Shown: piece by piece, positions 39,402 to 48,610 of the stretch
Layout: every line of letters starts with the position of its first letter
How positions within the stretch are numbered: the first letter of the stretch is position 1
DNA from: Rubinisphaera italica
GTDB taxonomy: Bacteria; Planctomycetota; Planctomycetia; Planctomycetales; Planctomycetaceae
Length of the DNA stretch: 64,000 nucleotides
Reading direction: 5' to 3'
Assembly: GCF_007859715.1 (NCBI RefSeq)
Contig: NZ_SJPG01000001.1
Span: 6,404,001 to 6,468,000 of the forward strand
Position numbers and translations under genes: made by a program
The notes under the pieces: model-generated
What the model was told of the DNA's origin: nothing
Databases searched by the model: none
What the model saw: only the letters and a program-made list of their open reading frames with translations

Positions 39402-39538
39402 CATTGGGGCGGTTTCGGCTTGTTCTGTCGGTGCCATTTCTGGGCCAGAACGCGAGCAATCAACTTGGCAAACTCTTTGGCAGCGGATGACAACTCGCTT
39501 TTATTGGTCGCTGGTTTTTCGGACGGATTTTTAGCCAT
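39398..39538 (-). CDS. Small helical protein (46 aa) convergent with the preceding gene
   Basis: ATG at 39538 with AAGGAGA upstream. Begins MAKNPSEKPATNKSELSS and contains one amphipathic helix (AKEFAKLIARVLAQKWHRQ). Stops 4 bases inside the end of the plus-strand gene. It could be a small DNA-associated protein of the mobile element; too short for a family call. Confidence 0.65.
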   Translation of the reverse strand: MAKNPSEKPATNKSELSSAAKEFAKLIARVLAQKWHRQNKPKPPQC

Positions 39539-39967
39539 AGGTTCTCCTTACATGGGGAAATGGAAGCGTTTACCAGGACTCGACCGATGGATCGGGAATC
39601 ACTCGAACTGTGAGAATTCTGGATGCTGTCGAAAGACTCTTCGTCAGCTTGACGGGTTGAGACGCCGGAGTTTGCATTGACAAATGCTAAACACAGCCAT
39701 CACAAACACATGCCCCGTTTTGGGCCTCAGTTTAGCGCCAGAAGAGAAGAAATGACGTGCGACTGGAGTTTCGGACGTTCGATGTCTGCTGCAAGCTCAT
39801 ACGTGCTAGCAATTTGCGAAATGCAACCGCGTAGTTTCGGAAAAGCTCGTATTCGGCGAGGTCGTATCAACAACCACGCCGAGTGGAGTGGGGGAGATGA
39901 ACTGTCCGTCGGCAAATCGAATCCTTGAGATCCACAGCATTGGCAATTGGAAGACCACGAGGTCGTA
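39539..39967. other. Stretch without a gene
   Basis: No reading frame here has a ribosome-binding site and protein-like composition. A short direct repeat (GAGGTCGTATCA at about 39858 and 39959) is the only structure noted. Confidence 0.5.
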
Positions 39968-40060
39968 TCAGCCGTTTTCTAACGCTTCGCGGAGTTGCTG
40001 ATTGTACCGTTGAATTCGGCGACTTGCCGTTGCCTTCGATATTTGGAGGCCGAATGCAAT
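39968..40060 (-). pseudogene. 3'-end remnant of a tyrosine-recombinase copy
   Basis: In one minus-strand frame this encodes IAFGLQISKATASRRIQRYN, then QQLREALENG and a stop. It matches the C-terminus of the recombinase encoded at 48603-50522 (IASGLQVSKATASRHIQRHN then QLIREAAENG). The frame breaks at 40060, where CCTGACGGTCA continues the match after one lost base. The rest of the gene is absent. It marks an older copy or junction. Confidence 0.75.
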
Positions 40061-40286
40061 TGACCGTCAGGGTCGAACTAACAAGTTTCTGCACTTCTGG
40101 ACTACTAGCCCTGAAAGACAACCAAATCTTGATCCCAAATCACAATTGAGATGATCCTGTATTGCTCAGCTTCGATCACTTCGTTCATTACAAGATCAGC
40201 AGTTCTTAAAGATCTATAAACCGTCGCTGAATAAGCCCGAATCAGGCTGCTGTTCTTGTGCTAGAAATACATTTTGGATCACTGCC

Positions 40287-42203
40287 CTATGTCCAAACCT
40301 TCGTAAATTCAATTCGATTTGTACCTTCGAGTCCCTCAAAAGCATTTCCTGCAATAATAGCTTGCCCCTTCTGGAAATCGTCCATCGCCAACAGTTTTAC
40401 AAATGGTTCGATAACGAAGTTTTCGGCATCTTTAATCGACGATCCATCAGGTAATTCGGCGGGAAAATCAATGGCAAGAAAACCGGGGAAGTGATTCCCG
40501 GCATGAGATAGAAGATTCATCAAGGCGTATTGATACGACAAGAGGAAATACAGCGTCAGCGTCCCACCAAGTTGCGCACTCCACTTCTTCTGGTCGCCAA
40601 TCAAGAAGCGAGTTCGTTTTTCATCGATCCGAACTCTAACAGAATTCTGTGTCCACGACTTTGGCTTAGCCTGCGTGAGCGCATTCAAGTACGTGTTCAT
40701 CCCATCTTCGATTGCGTCGCTCGCACGTTCAAAGTCGAGCTTGGCATTTCGTTCAGCGACCTCCTTTTCAAGCTCGACAGATTCGCTTTGGATTTTTTCG
40801 ATCATCTCAGTCAGCGTTTCTCGGTGTGCGAGACTGTTGGCAATGCGTTCTACCTGAGCAAGCTGCTCCTGAAGCCGCCCGGCCTTCATGTCCAACACGC
40901 CAATCTCTGGAGGAAGGACTGCAGCAGCGGCGGTTCGAACCGGACGCAGGAGTCCACGAATCTCAGAGTTTCTGGCTTGGCAAGTGTTAATCTCTGAGTC
41001 GAGCCCTTGTATTTGTTGAGTTAGCACGCCCAGCATTTCCTCGGATTCGGCCAAAACGGCTTCAGCCTGTTGAATCTCCATATTCAGCCGCTCAAGACTC
41101 CCGGTAGCGTTCGAAGTGTCGAAAGGTCGATGACAGAGATAACAATCATCACCAGAATGCGTGTTTGTTACTGGACGATCACAAACGGGGCAGTGCGTGA
41201 CCTTTAAGTCGGCAAGTGTTGCCCCTGCCTTTTGTGCCCGATGTAATCGCTCTACCTCCTGCTGAATTGAGGTCCGGTATTCCGTCACCTCATCCATGCG
41301 AGCGTTAGCCCTTTCCCGTGCGACTCGGAGTTCGTCGAGCCGATTTTCAAGGACTGCCGACTCCTTCGACAGTTCGCTTAGTTGCAGCGAGGTGTCACCA
41401 TCATTCACTGAATCCGTTGCCACCTTGGCTGACAGCGCCGTTAGAATCTGGTTTCGCTTTTGAGTAAGTTCATTGATCTGAGATTCGATTCGTTGCTTTG
41501 CGCTGTTGAGAGATTGTGGAGTGACACCGACACCAATTTCGTCAGCAGAAAGTATGTCCTTTGACAACTCAGACAGAACCGACATGAACTGTTCTTTCTG
41601 CGCCTTCAATTCGATTATCCGTTTTTCCTTCTTTACGAGATCGCCGTACTGCTCAGAGAAGAGGTGTTCGGCGAGTCCCACGAATTGCAGCACGCAAGCG
41701 TGCTGCTCGCTCTCCGGCTGGCGGTCGGCAATGTCGCTCCAAAACATCTGGCGGCGGTACATGTGCCGGATTAAGCTGCGCCATCCCAGTTCGGGCCAAG
41801 TGCGTTGGCCGTAGGGATTTCCTTGCGGGTAGTGCAGGATGGGAATCTGAAGTTGCTCCAGTATTCGATGCCAATACTGTTTTGAATTCAGGGATTCGCC
41901 GTTCAGGAACACTCTTGTCTTTGGTGTGCCGTCCTTCCAGCGTCGTTCTACCTCCCATTCTTCGCCAGCAACCGTCAAGTTTGCCGCAATTGAGTTGTAC
42001 TTTTCAGCGACATCTTCGCCGAAGACGCTGGCGGCATCGTCATCGTTTCCAAGAACAAAATCGATCATCTGGAGCCATTTGGACTTTCCGGTATTGGGTG
42101 CTCCAACCAATACGTTGACTCCTTCCGAAAGATCGAGATGATCCTCCGGTCCTGCTGACGGAGTTCGAGTCACTTCGTTGACGATGAGAGTTCGTTCGTT
42201 CAT
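40287..42203 (-). CDS. DUF3732-type ABC ATPase with zinc hook (ABC-3C-like defence)
   Basis: 638 residues. An SMC-like ABC head: Walker A GAPNTGKS near 34-41, long coiled coils (about 190-500) interrupted by a rubredoxin-like hook, CPVCDRPV...CYLCHRPF, and a C-terminal half-head with LGGTLTLYFLLSYQYAL (signature-like) and FLAIDFPAELP (Walker-B-like). It starts within the stop of the middle gene (ATGA), so three genes form one operon. In ABC three-component conflict systems described by Krishnan, Burroughs, Iyer and Aravind, such ATPases pair with a middle component and an effector nuclease, as here. Confidence 0.82.
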   Translation of the reverse strand: MNERTLIVNEVTRTPSAGPEDHLDLSEGVNVLVGAPNTGKSKWLQMIDFVLGNDDDAASVFGEDVAEKYNSIAANLTVAGEEWEVERRWKDGTPKTRVFLNGESLNSKQYWHRILEQLQIPILHYPQGNPYGQRTWPELGWRSLIRHMYRRQMFWSDIADRQPESEQHACVLQFVGLAEHLFSEQYGDLVKKEKRIIELKAQKEQFMSVLSELSKDILSADEIGVGVTPQSLNSAKQRIESQINELTQKRNQILTALSAKVATDSVNDGDTSLQLSELSKESAVLENRLDELRVARERANARMDEVTEYRTSIQQEVERLHRAQKAGATLADLKVTHCPVCDRPVTNTHSGDDCYLCHRPFDTSNATGSLERLNMEIQQAEAVLAESEEMLGVLTQQIQGLDSEINTCQARNSEIRGLLRPVRTAAAAVLPPEIGVLDMKAGRLQEQLAQVERIANSLAHRETLTEMIEKIQSESVELEKEVAERNAKLDFERASDAIEDGMNTYLNALTQAKPKSWTQNSVRVRIDEKRTRFLIGDQKKWSAQLGGTLTLYFLLSYQYALMNLLSHAGNHFPGFLAIDFPAELPDGSSIKDAENFVIEPFVKLLAMDDFQKGQAIIAGNAFEGLEGTNRIEFTKVWT

Positions 42204-42748
42204 TCGATGGTCTCCCCCATTCGTCGTTCCGCTACCTCTTTGTCGAATACTTGATAGACCAGTTTCTTCAAAGTTGAACCGGCCTTGCTTCCGAGTGCTT
42301 TCTTCACACGCTTCATCTGTTCGACAAGCCCGTGAAAAGAGTCGTCGCTTGCAAGTGTCTTGGCGAGTTCAACGCCTCTAGCAGTTAGCGACAAATTAAA
42401 CGTCTTCTTGTCTTTGGTGACGCTCAGAAGCTCTCGGGACTCCAGATATGCGAGGACGTGATAGTACCGGTCGTCCCAAGGACCGTAATGAAATCGGATC
42501 ATGCTTGATTCAACTGACTGTGTAGCTGACTCTGCCGGAAGCCCGAGTGTCTTACAAGCCTTGTCAAAGAATTCTGGATACCGCACGAAAAAATCCAGTT
42601 TCGCCATTTTGGTCAAGCCATCGATTCGGCCAGCCGTCCCACAAACACGAAAGAGCAGCAAGAGCCGAGCTGCATGAAATTCAAGTAACTCGTCGGCAGT
42701 GAGAGGAACACCAATCGGATTGTTGTCTATGTTTTGGATGGACTTCAT
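42200..42748 (-). CDS. Middle component of ABC three-component system
   Basis: 182 residues from the ATG at 42748, which overlaps the upstream stop (ATGA). It looks like a winged-helix protein: a helical start (ADELLEFHAARLLLLF), WDDRYYHVLAYLESRELLSV and then FNLSLTARGVELAKTL. Its own stop overlaps the ATPase start. By position and size it is the middle, probably bridging, component. The exact MC family cannot be told by eye. Confidence 0.7.
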   Translation of the reverse strand: MKSIQNIDNNPIGVPLTADELLEFHAARLLLLFRVCGTAGRIDGLTKMAKLDFFVRYPEFFDKACKTLGLPAESATQSVESSMIRFHYGPWDDRYYHVLAYLESRELLSVTKDKKTFNLSLTARGVELAKTLASDDSFHGLVEQMKRVKKALGSKAGSTLKKLVYQVFDKEVAERRMGETIE

Positions 42749-43896
42749 GTCGAAGCCCTCCGAAAACGATGAACGCATCGGTCGGCGATGTTATACATAC
42801 AGCCCTGCATCAACGAGATTGGCGGGGGACTTTTCCCAAAGCTCGACTGAAGCACGCCAATGTGATTCAAACACTCGGCATGGAATGCCACACCGTCATC
42901 GTTAATCACTCCAGCGTCGAGGTTGGCTCTGAGCGCAAGTAGAGTAGCCGAAACCTCATTCTCCACTCGCTGCATCTCAGATACATTGAGATACTTGGGT
43001 TTGTACCGCTCAACCAGATATTGATGGCGACTCTCAACACACGCCGTGATGTCGCCCTTGGCGAGACCTGCATGCTCAAGTTTGTCCTCAAGGCGTTTGC
43101 CCGCCACGGCAGGAGGAGAACGCCGGGCATCCACTTCTTTTTGCAGCCACGACGCAAGCGATGACTTCTTGATTTTCTTCTGATCTGGATTTGAGCCCCA
43201 ATTTGCCGTCGCCGCATGACGAGCCTCGCTCAGAAGAGCCAGATAAATCTCGTTTATCTCGTCAGGGAAAAGATTGTGGCCGAGAGAAACGATGTGCTGA
43301 TGCAAGGCGAGTTTATTCGTTGCGCTCAAGCTCGACTCGGATTGATGAACCTCCCACGTTGTCCGTTTGAGCCAGTATTCGACACCATTCTTCTTCAGAG
43401 ACTTGTAGTCATCTAATCGTTTCTTCAGGTCTGCAACAAGCTCACTGAGATTCTTGTCCTTTCGATCTGGAGCATCAAAACGGAGGTGCAGGAACGCCAG
43501 TTCTTCGTTTGGGGGAAGCGTCGTGACAAGGCGAAAGGTCGTTGTCTCGTCACAGCGGTCGTTTGCCAATGACCTTTCGAGAATCGAGGAGCTTGAAATT
43601 GCCTTTTTCTTCTTGCGTTCTCGCTCAGTCAGTTTTGCAACAGACCACAGTTGACCGATTGCAAGTGCCTTCACTTGCACAAACTCAACTGCATCCTCCA
43701 CTCCGTCATTCCAAATCATGGTTAGGTCATCGTGTGTCTCACACCAGACCTCTGAAATCTCGTTGCCAGTGAGCATCTCAATTAAGAGAGACACAGCCAC
43801 ATGATCCTGAAACTCAAACCCCTTACGAGCCTCGACTCCGCCACGTTCCAGTGGTGCTAGGTCGTGAATCGAATTGAAGGAAGAATCGTCAGCCAT
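42745..43896 (-). CDS. DUF4297/Cap4-like nuclease effector of ABC-3C-like system
   Basis: 383 residues. The N-terminus has the pattern GGVEARKGFEFQDHVAVSLL, followed by an acidic strand (ETHDDLTMIW) and the restriction-fold motif EFVQVKA, typical of DUF4297/Cap4 double-strand DNA nucleases. The remaining 250 residues are a helical target or sensor domain. As first gene of the operon it probably supplies the killing or DNA-cutting activity, controlled by the ABC ATPase. Catalytic residues appear present. Confidence 0.75.
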   Translation of the reverse strand: MADDSSFNSIHDLAPLERGGVEARKGFEFQDHVAVSLLIEMLTGNEISEVWCETHDDLTMIWNDGVEDAVEFVQVKALAIGQLWSVAKLTERERKKKKAISSSSILERSLANDRCDETTTFRLVTTLPPNEELAFLHLRFDAPDRKDKNLSELVADLKKRLDDYKSLKKNGVEYWLKRTTWEVHQSESSLSATNKLALHQHIVSLGHNLFPDEINEIYLALLSEARHAATANWGSNPDQKKIKKSSLASWLQKEVDARRSPPAVAGKRLEDKLEHAGLAKGDITACVESRHQYLVERYKPKYLNVSEMQRVENEVSATLLALRANLDAGVINDDGVAFHAECLNHIGVLQSSFGKSPPPISLMQGCMYNIADRCVHRFRRAST

Positions 43897-44041
43897 ATGC
43901 CCACCGTATTATGTCGTGGGGCTTTAGGTCGACTCAGAACGCCCCTCAGCAAATCGCTTAATTTCATTGCCAGCTAGTTGTCTAATTACTGCAAACATTC
44001 TACGCTTTCGTGAACGACTGAACAACTAGGCGAGGATTCAT

Positions 44042-44338
44042 CTGACGACCTTCGGCCAACGAATTCGAGAACTGAGACAATCGAAGAGTTAGACGCTGCG
44101 GGAACTGGCACCGAAAGTTGGAGTTGGCTTCACATACCGCAACAAAGTCGAGAACGAAAGACTTGATTTCGTGGAATACCCAAGCGAATCGCTATTTCAC
44201 CGTCTTGTCGAGGCGTTTGAAGCCGACGAAAAGGGACTGTAGTTATTGACGGCTTGAGTGCCGTCGAAACTGCGAGAACAGATACGGCGGCATCCGGATG
44301 TGTTTCGTGGGTTTGCTCAATTGGTCGTGACACAATAA
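44042..44338 (+). pseudogene. Broken XRE-family regulator gene
   Basis: One frame reads TTFGQRIRELRQSKS, stop, TLRELAPKVGVGFTYRNKVE, then SESLFHRLVEAFEADEKGL, two more stops, and VPSKLREQIRRHPDVFRGFA. That is a helix-turn-helix regulator with three in-frame stops (TAG, TAG, TGA), and its start codon is now CTG. It lies upstream of the reverse transcriptase gene and may once have regulated it. Confidence 0.75.
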
Positions 44339-44447
44339 AGACTCGTCGATCAAATTGGTGGGCAGCGATCGGTTGATGTGACCCGTTGGCAGATTTAGCA
44401 GGGAGGGTGTTTAACGAGCTTGAGAATGATGCATCCAAGGGCGAAGA

Positions 44448-47400
44448 ATGGCAAAGACACCCACAAACTACTCTGAAGTGCGACCTCATCCCAAGTTTCT
44501 CCACGACCAAGCCGTTCTCGTGCAGGCTTGGAAAAAGTCTCACGCTTACATTCGATCGCACAATTGGTATGCCGATTCGTTGGAATTGGACGTGTCAGCG
44601 ATTCGACTTCGGAGTCTGATCGATACGTGGTCTGATTCGCTTAGTATCAGCGAGATCAGTAATTATGAACCGGACTCGATGAGACTGGTTGCAGCCCCGA
44701 AGTCGTCCGAGTGGGAAACGAGCGACGGATGGAAACCAAAGGAGAAAGACAAGCTGCGCCTGCGGCCTTTGGCGCATCTTTCGATCAGAGAGCAGACAGC
44801 GTGCATGGCGGTGCTCATCTGTCTTGCTGACATCGTGGAAACCGAACAGGGCGATCCACGACTTCCTTTGACCGTTGAAAATCAAAGAAACGTGGTCAGC
44901 TATGGGCATCGACTGATTTCACGTTGGGCTGACGGTTCGGCAAGTTTCCAGTGGGGAAATGCCAAGTTGTACCGCCAGTATTTCGAGGACTATCAACAGT
45001 TTGTCCGCCGACCTGAGAAAATTCGTCAGCAACTGTTTGGCGATTCGGAATCATGGGCGATTGTTCAAATCGACTTATCCCAGTTTTACGATCTGATTCC
45101 TCGTGACAATCTGCTGGAGAAGCTTGAGGCACTCGCTAACGAATATTGGGACAATTGCGAGAAAGTGCACGAGCGATTCTTTAAAGGCGTGAAGCACCTA
45201 TTCGATTGGCGATGGCACAATGCTGACCGCTCACTCTCGTTGGAAATTTGCGGAATGAAGGACGGAATAGGCTTACCGCAAGGGCTTGCCGCCAGTGGCT
45301 TCTTCGCAAATGCGTATTTGCTCGATTTCGATTCTGAAATCATCAGGCTATTCGGAAAGAAGTTGACGAAACGAATCTGGCGAATTGTTGACTACTGTCG
45401 ATACGTGGACGACATGAGATTTGTCGTTCAATTCGACAAGGAAACGCCAGACGATTTCCGGGATGAGTTTGAAGCAATGCTTCAGCGTCTGCTCGACCGA
45501 TTCGCTGAGGGACTTAAACTCAATCAGAAGAAGACGGTGGTGATGCTTGGCGATTCGCACTCGTCAAACGTGCCCGTCGCTGAAGCAATGCAGTCGGTCA
45601 ACAACAATGTCTCCGGGCCACTGGATGTTGAGACGGCCCGTCACGCACTAGAAATGCTGGACGGACTACTTGCCGTTTCCAATAGTCGTAAGAGCCAACC
45701 AGCACCCGAAGGCACCGGGAACGATGAACTGATGCGGCGAGTCTTGGCAGTCGAACCGGATGTGCGAAACGATACTCTGGAACGATTTGTTGCCCACCGA
45801 TGGAGGCGTGTCTATCGATCACTCCGAGTCATGGCTGACGAAGAATCGCTGACTGATTCAACGATGAACATCGGTCGCAAGATTCTTGACCAGCGAGCGA
45901 GAACGTTTGCCGTCGAGCTACTGAGGAAGTGGATTCTTGACCCGTCCAATGTTCGCATCCTGCGTGTGTCACTCGATCTTTTTCCGGTCACGGATCACCT
46001 TGAGGTCGTTTTGAACTTGCTGCACGCTCACATCAACAAGGACGACGCTACGGACAAACGGAGACTGACTGCTGAGTACGTAGGTGCCGAAATTCTCCGA
46101 GCCGGTGCGACTGAGACAGGTTTCGTCAGAGATGACGATGAGCTTCCCGGAGGAACGGGCATCGACGCATATCGAGCACGATTGTCCGAATTTGCGACTA
46201 GCGTGCTGGACAAAGAGGATGCATCACCTTGGTATTTGCGACAGCAGGCTTTGTTATTCCTTGCCGTGAACCAGCAGCCACAACCGATCTCACGAAAGAC
46301 AACTCCCGAAAACCGCCACTACGGTTTTCTTCATGGATTGCTACGTGGCAAATGGCCCACGCTTGCACCTAAACGGCCACTTGCATCGGACGTGGCTGTG
46401 CCACTTTGCTTGGTCGCCCACCGTATCAGCGGCGGAAAGAACTCTATAGCAACGGCACTCGCTAAGTGGATAGGAAATTCTTCCAACTCAGTTGTAACGG
46501 ACCACCTTCGATACATCGTCGAATACGATGAGTTATTCAATTCAACGATGGCAAAGCTGTCGTCCAAAGATCGACAGTTCTGGAAACAGATTGCTGTCAC
46601 TGCAGGCTATGTTTCAAGTTTTGGAACGGCGAAGTGGGAGGCGATTGAAGGCGATGAAAATCCGTATCGGCTGGTCGATATCATCACTAGCGATGACAAC
46701 CCGTTTCAACAGGAAACAGCCGCACTGCGCTTAATGCACGAATTGGCCTTGCAATGGGGCAAGCCATCTCAAAGGCGTGCTGCGGGACAGGGGGTTTTGA
46801 CACCTTCTCGGATAGACATAGTTTGTTCGTCTTGGGAGCGACTTGCTGACCCCGGAGATTCACTGTCCGAGATAACTTTCGAGGTGCGAATCGGGCCAGT
46901 GCCAAGTTTGGGTGACGAGCGTTTTGCAGTGCCTAAATGGTGTCGAACTTCCGATTCATGGAAATACGAGATTGGTCAGATTGTCCGAGCCGCTGTGATT
47001 GGCAAGACCGATTTCACGCAGCCTTTCATGACGAAGCCACTGTTGTCTGGAGTCACGAAATACCGGGGCGTGTCTTCAGGTTGGTACAAACGAAAGCATG
47101 GACTATTCAATGATCGCCAAGGACTTGGGCATCGACTGCTGGCAATCTCTCCTTGGCTCGCCGAACTGCTTGGCCGATTGCTCGAATGGCCCGGCACTCG
47201 CCAGCGTCGGGAATTGGTCAAACTGCCAACCAAGTTTAGTGATGCTAGTCTACGTCGCTGCATTGGAAATCGATTGGAAGAACTTAACGGCTTGTATTGT
47301 CGTTTATCGGGGATGCCACTGTATCCTTTTCCAGTCCAAACAACCGATGACCGAGAAACGACTGGTCATTTGCGTGTCGCACTCGTGCAGACTGCTATAC

Positions 47401-48260
47401 CGAAGGCTTCAGAATTCGGTACCGCTGACCCGGCGCTGAACGAACCTGCTACAAGGCGTCGGCACCGAAGACACGTCTCAGCCATGCTTCGACTATTCAT
47501 GAAGTTGACGGAAGTAAGAGAGGGCTACAAGAACACGAAAGAGAAGATCGATCTCGTATTGTTTCCTGAACTAGCAGTTCACAGCGACGACATCTTCATC
47601 CTCGAACGTTTTGCTGACTCATTGAAGTGCATGGTGTTTTGTGGACTGGTGTTTCACCCGAGCCCCGACAATGAAGATCAGCTGATTAACACGGGGCTGT
47701 GGATCATTCCCAATCAAACGAGTGATGGTCGCTCGATTCGCATGATCGAGCAAGGAAAGCACCACATGACGCCCGAGGAAATTTCACTTGGAATTTCCTC
47801 GTTTCGCCCATGCCAATGGTTGATCGAGTATCGAAAGCCAAATGCCGAGTCATGGAAACTGAGTGCGTCTATCTGCTATGACGCAACAGATCTGCGACTT
47901 GCAGCAGATCTCAGCCAACATTCGGATGCTTTCATCGTCTCCGCTCTCAACAAAGACATCGGAACTTTTGACACGATGGTCGCTGCACTTCACTATCATA
48001 TGTACCAGCATGTGTTGCTTGTGAATTCCGCAGAGTTCGGAGGAAGCACAGCACAAGCGCCGTACAAAGACCATTTTCGCAAGGTGATCATGCACCATCA
48101 CGGAATGGATCAAGCCTCGGTTAGTATCTTTGAGCTTGACTTGGATCGTTTTAGAAATGGTCACTCTGAAACGACTCCACCACCAAATTACGATGGTGAG
48201 TCGATTCCCAAAATCAAACATCCACCAGCAGGGCTTAACCGAGATTGCGTTGGCGAGTAA
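44448..48260 (+). CDS. Reverse transcriptase-nitrilase fusion (DRT1/UG1-like defence protein)
   Basis: 1270 residues. The RT part has motif A IDLSQFYDLIPRDNL (Asp209, Asp215), motif B IGLPQGLAASGFFANAYL, motif C YVDD at 319-322, and KLNQKKTVV after it. A long helical middle joins it to a C-terminal nitrilase-type domain (about 990-1250) with LFPELAV (Glu), GKHHMTPEE (Lys) and SICYD (Cys1143), a complete Glu-Lys-Cys set. This matches the DRT type 1 reverse transcriptase-nitrilase of Gao et al. 2020. It is a single-gene unit here; a small partner gene is not obvious. Confidence 0.85.
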   Translation: MAKTPTNYSEVRPHPKFLHDQAVLVQAWKKSHAYIRSHNWYADSLELDVSAIRLRSLIDTWSDSLSISEISNYEPDSMRLVAAPKSSEWETSDGWKPKEKDKLRLRPLAHLSIREQTACMAVLICLADIVETEQGDPRLPLTVENQRNVVSYGHRLISRWADGSASFQWGNAKLYRQYFEDYQQFVRRPEKIRQQLFGDSESWAIVQIDLSQFYDLIPRDNLLEKLEALANEYWDNCEKVHERFFKGVKHLFDWRWHNADRSLSLEICGMKDGIGLPQGLAASGFFANAYLLDFDSEIIRLFGKKLTKRIWRIVDYCRYVDDMRFVVQFDKETPDDFRDEFEAMLQRLLDRFAEGLKLNQKKTVVMLGDSHSSNVPVAEAMQSVNNNVSGPLDVETARHALEMLDGLLAVSNSRKSQPAPEGTGNDELMRRVLAVEPDVRNDTLERFVAHRWRRVYRSLRVMADEESLTDSTMNIGRKILDQRARTFAVELLRKWILDPSNVRILRVSLDLFPVTDHLEVVLNLLHAHINKDDATDKRRLTAEYVGAEILRAGATETGFVRDDDELPGGTGIDAYRARLSEFATSVLDKEDASPWYLRQQALLFLAVNQQPQPISRKTTPENRHYGFLHGLLRGKWPTLAPKRPLASDVAVPLCLVAHRISGGKNSIATALAKWIGNSSNSVVTDHLRYIVEYDELFNSTMAKLSSKDRQFWKQIAVTAGYVSSFGTAKWEAIEGDENPYRLVDIITSDDNPFQQETAALRLMHELALQWGKPSQRRAAGQGVLTPSRIDIVCSSWERLADPGDSLSEITFEVRIGPVPSLGDERFAVPKWCRTSDSWKYEIGQIVRAAVIGKTDFTQPFMTKPLLSGVTKYRGVSSGWYKRKHGLFNDRQGLGHRLLAISPWLAELLGRLLEWPGTRQRRELVKLPTKFSDASLRRCIGNRLEELNGLYCRLSGMPLYPFPVQTTDDRETTGHLRVALVQTAIPKASEFGTADPALNEPATRRRHRRHVSAMLRLFMKLTEVREGYKNTKEKIDLVLFPELAVHSDDIFILERFADSLKCMVFCGLVFHPSPDNEDQLINTGLWIIPNQTSDGRSIRMIEQGKHHMTPEEISLGISSFRPCQWLIEYRKPNAESWKLSASICYDATDLRLAADLSQHSDAFIVSALNKDIGTFDTMVAALHYHMYQHVLLVNSAEFGGSTAQAPYKDHFRKVIMHHHGMDQASVSIFELDLDRFRNGHSETTPPPNYDGESIPKIKHPPAGLNRDCVGE

Positions 48261-48283
48261 AAAATCTATCCATTCACCGTTAG

Positions 48284-48610
48284 ATTGTGGTTGTCGTTGG
48301 CATAAAGCCGCCATTCTTGAAGAAGAATGGACACGAAGTTACCCATCTAGTTTTGCCGAATGCTGGCCGCGATGCATGAGAAGCAAATCTTAATTTTGTT
48401 GACAATCTATCAGAAGCGGTATCACTCGCGATTTTGCACCTTTTCGCTCGGAAGAAATTTGACGATCCTTCGGAGTGTAATTTGCTTCAGCGACGGGTAA
48501 AAGGAATCAACCACGCAGAATGGCGTGATCCAAGGTCAACTGTCCTTCGGCAAATACGACATTACGATATCCTCGGAGTTGACAACTTGTTAGACGACTA
48601 TGTCAGCCGT
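48284..48610 (+). pseudogene. Gene fragment with in-frame stop
   Basis: One frame reads VVVGIKPPFLKKNGHEVTHL, then VLPNAGRDA, a TGA (48377), then ANLNFVDNLSEAVSLAILHL and FARKKFDDPSEC...HAEWRDPRSTVLRQIRHYD up to the recombinase end. The second half looks protein-like and begins again after the stop. A CGA-to-TGA change could have broken one longer gene, or two fragments may abut. Lies between the reverse transcriptase and the recombinase. Family not recognised. Confidence 0.4.
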
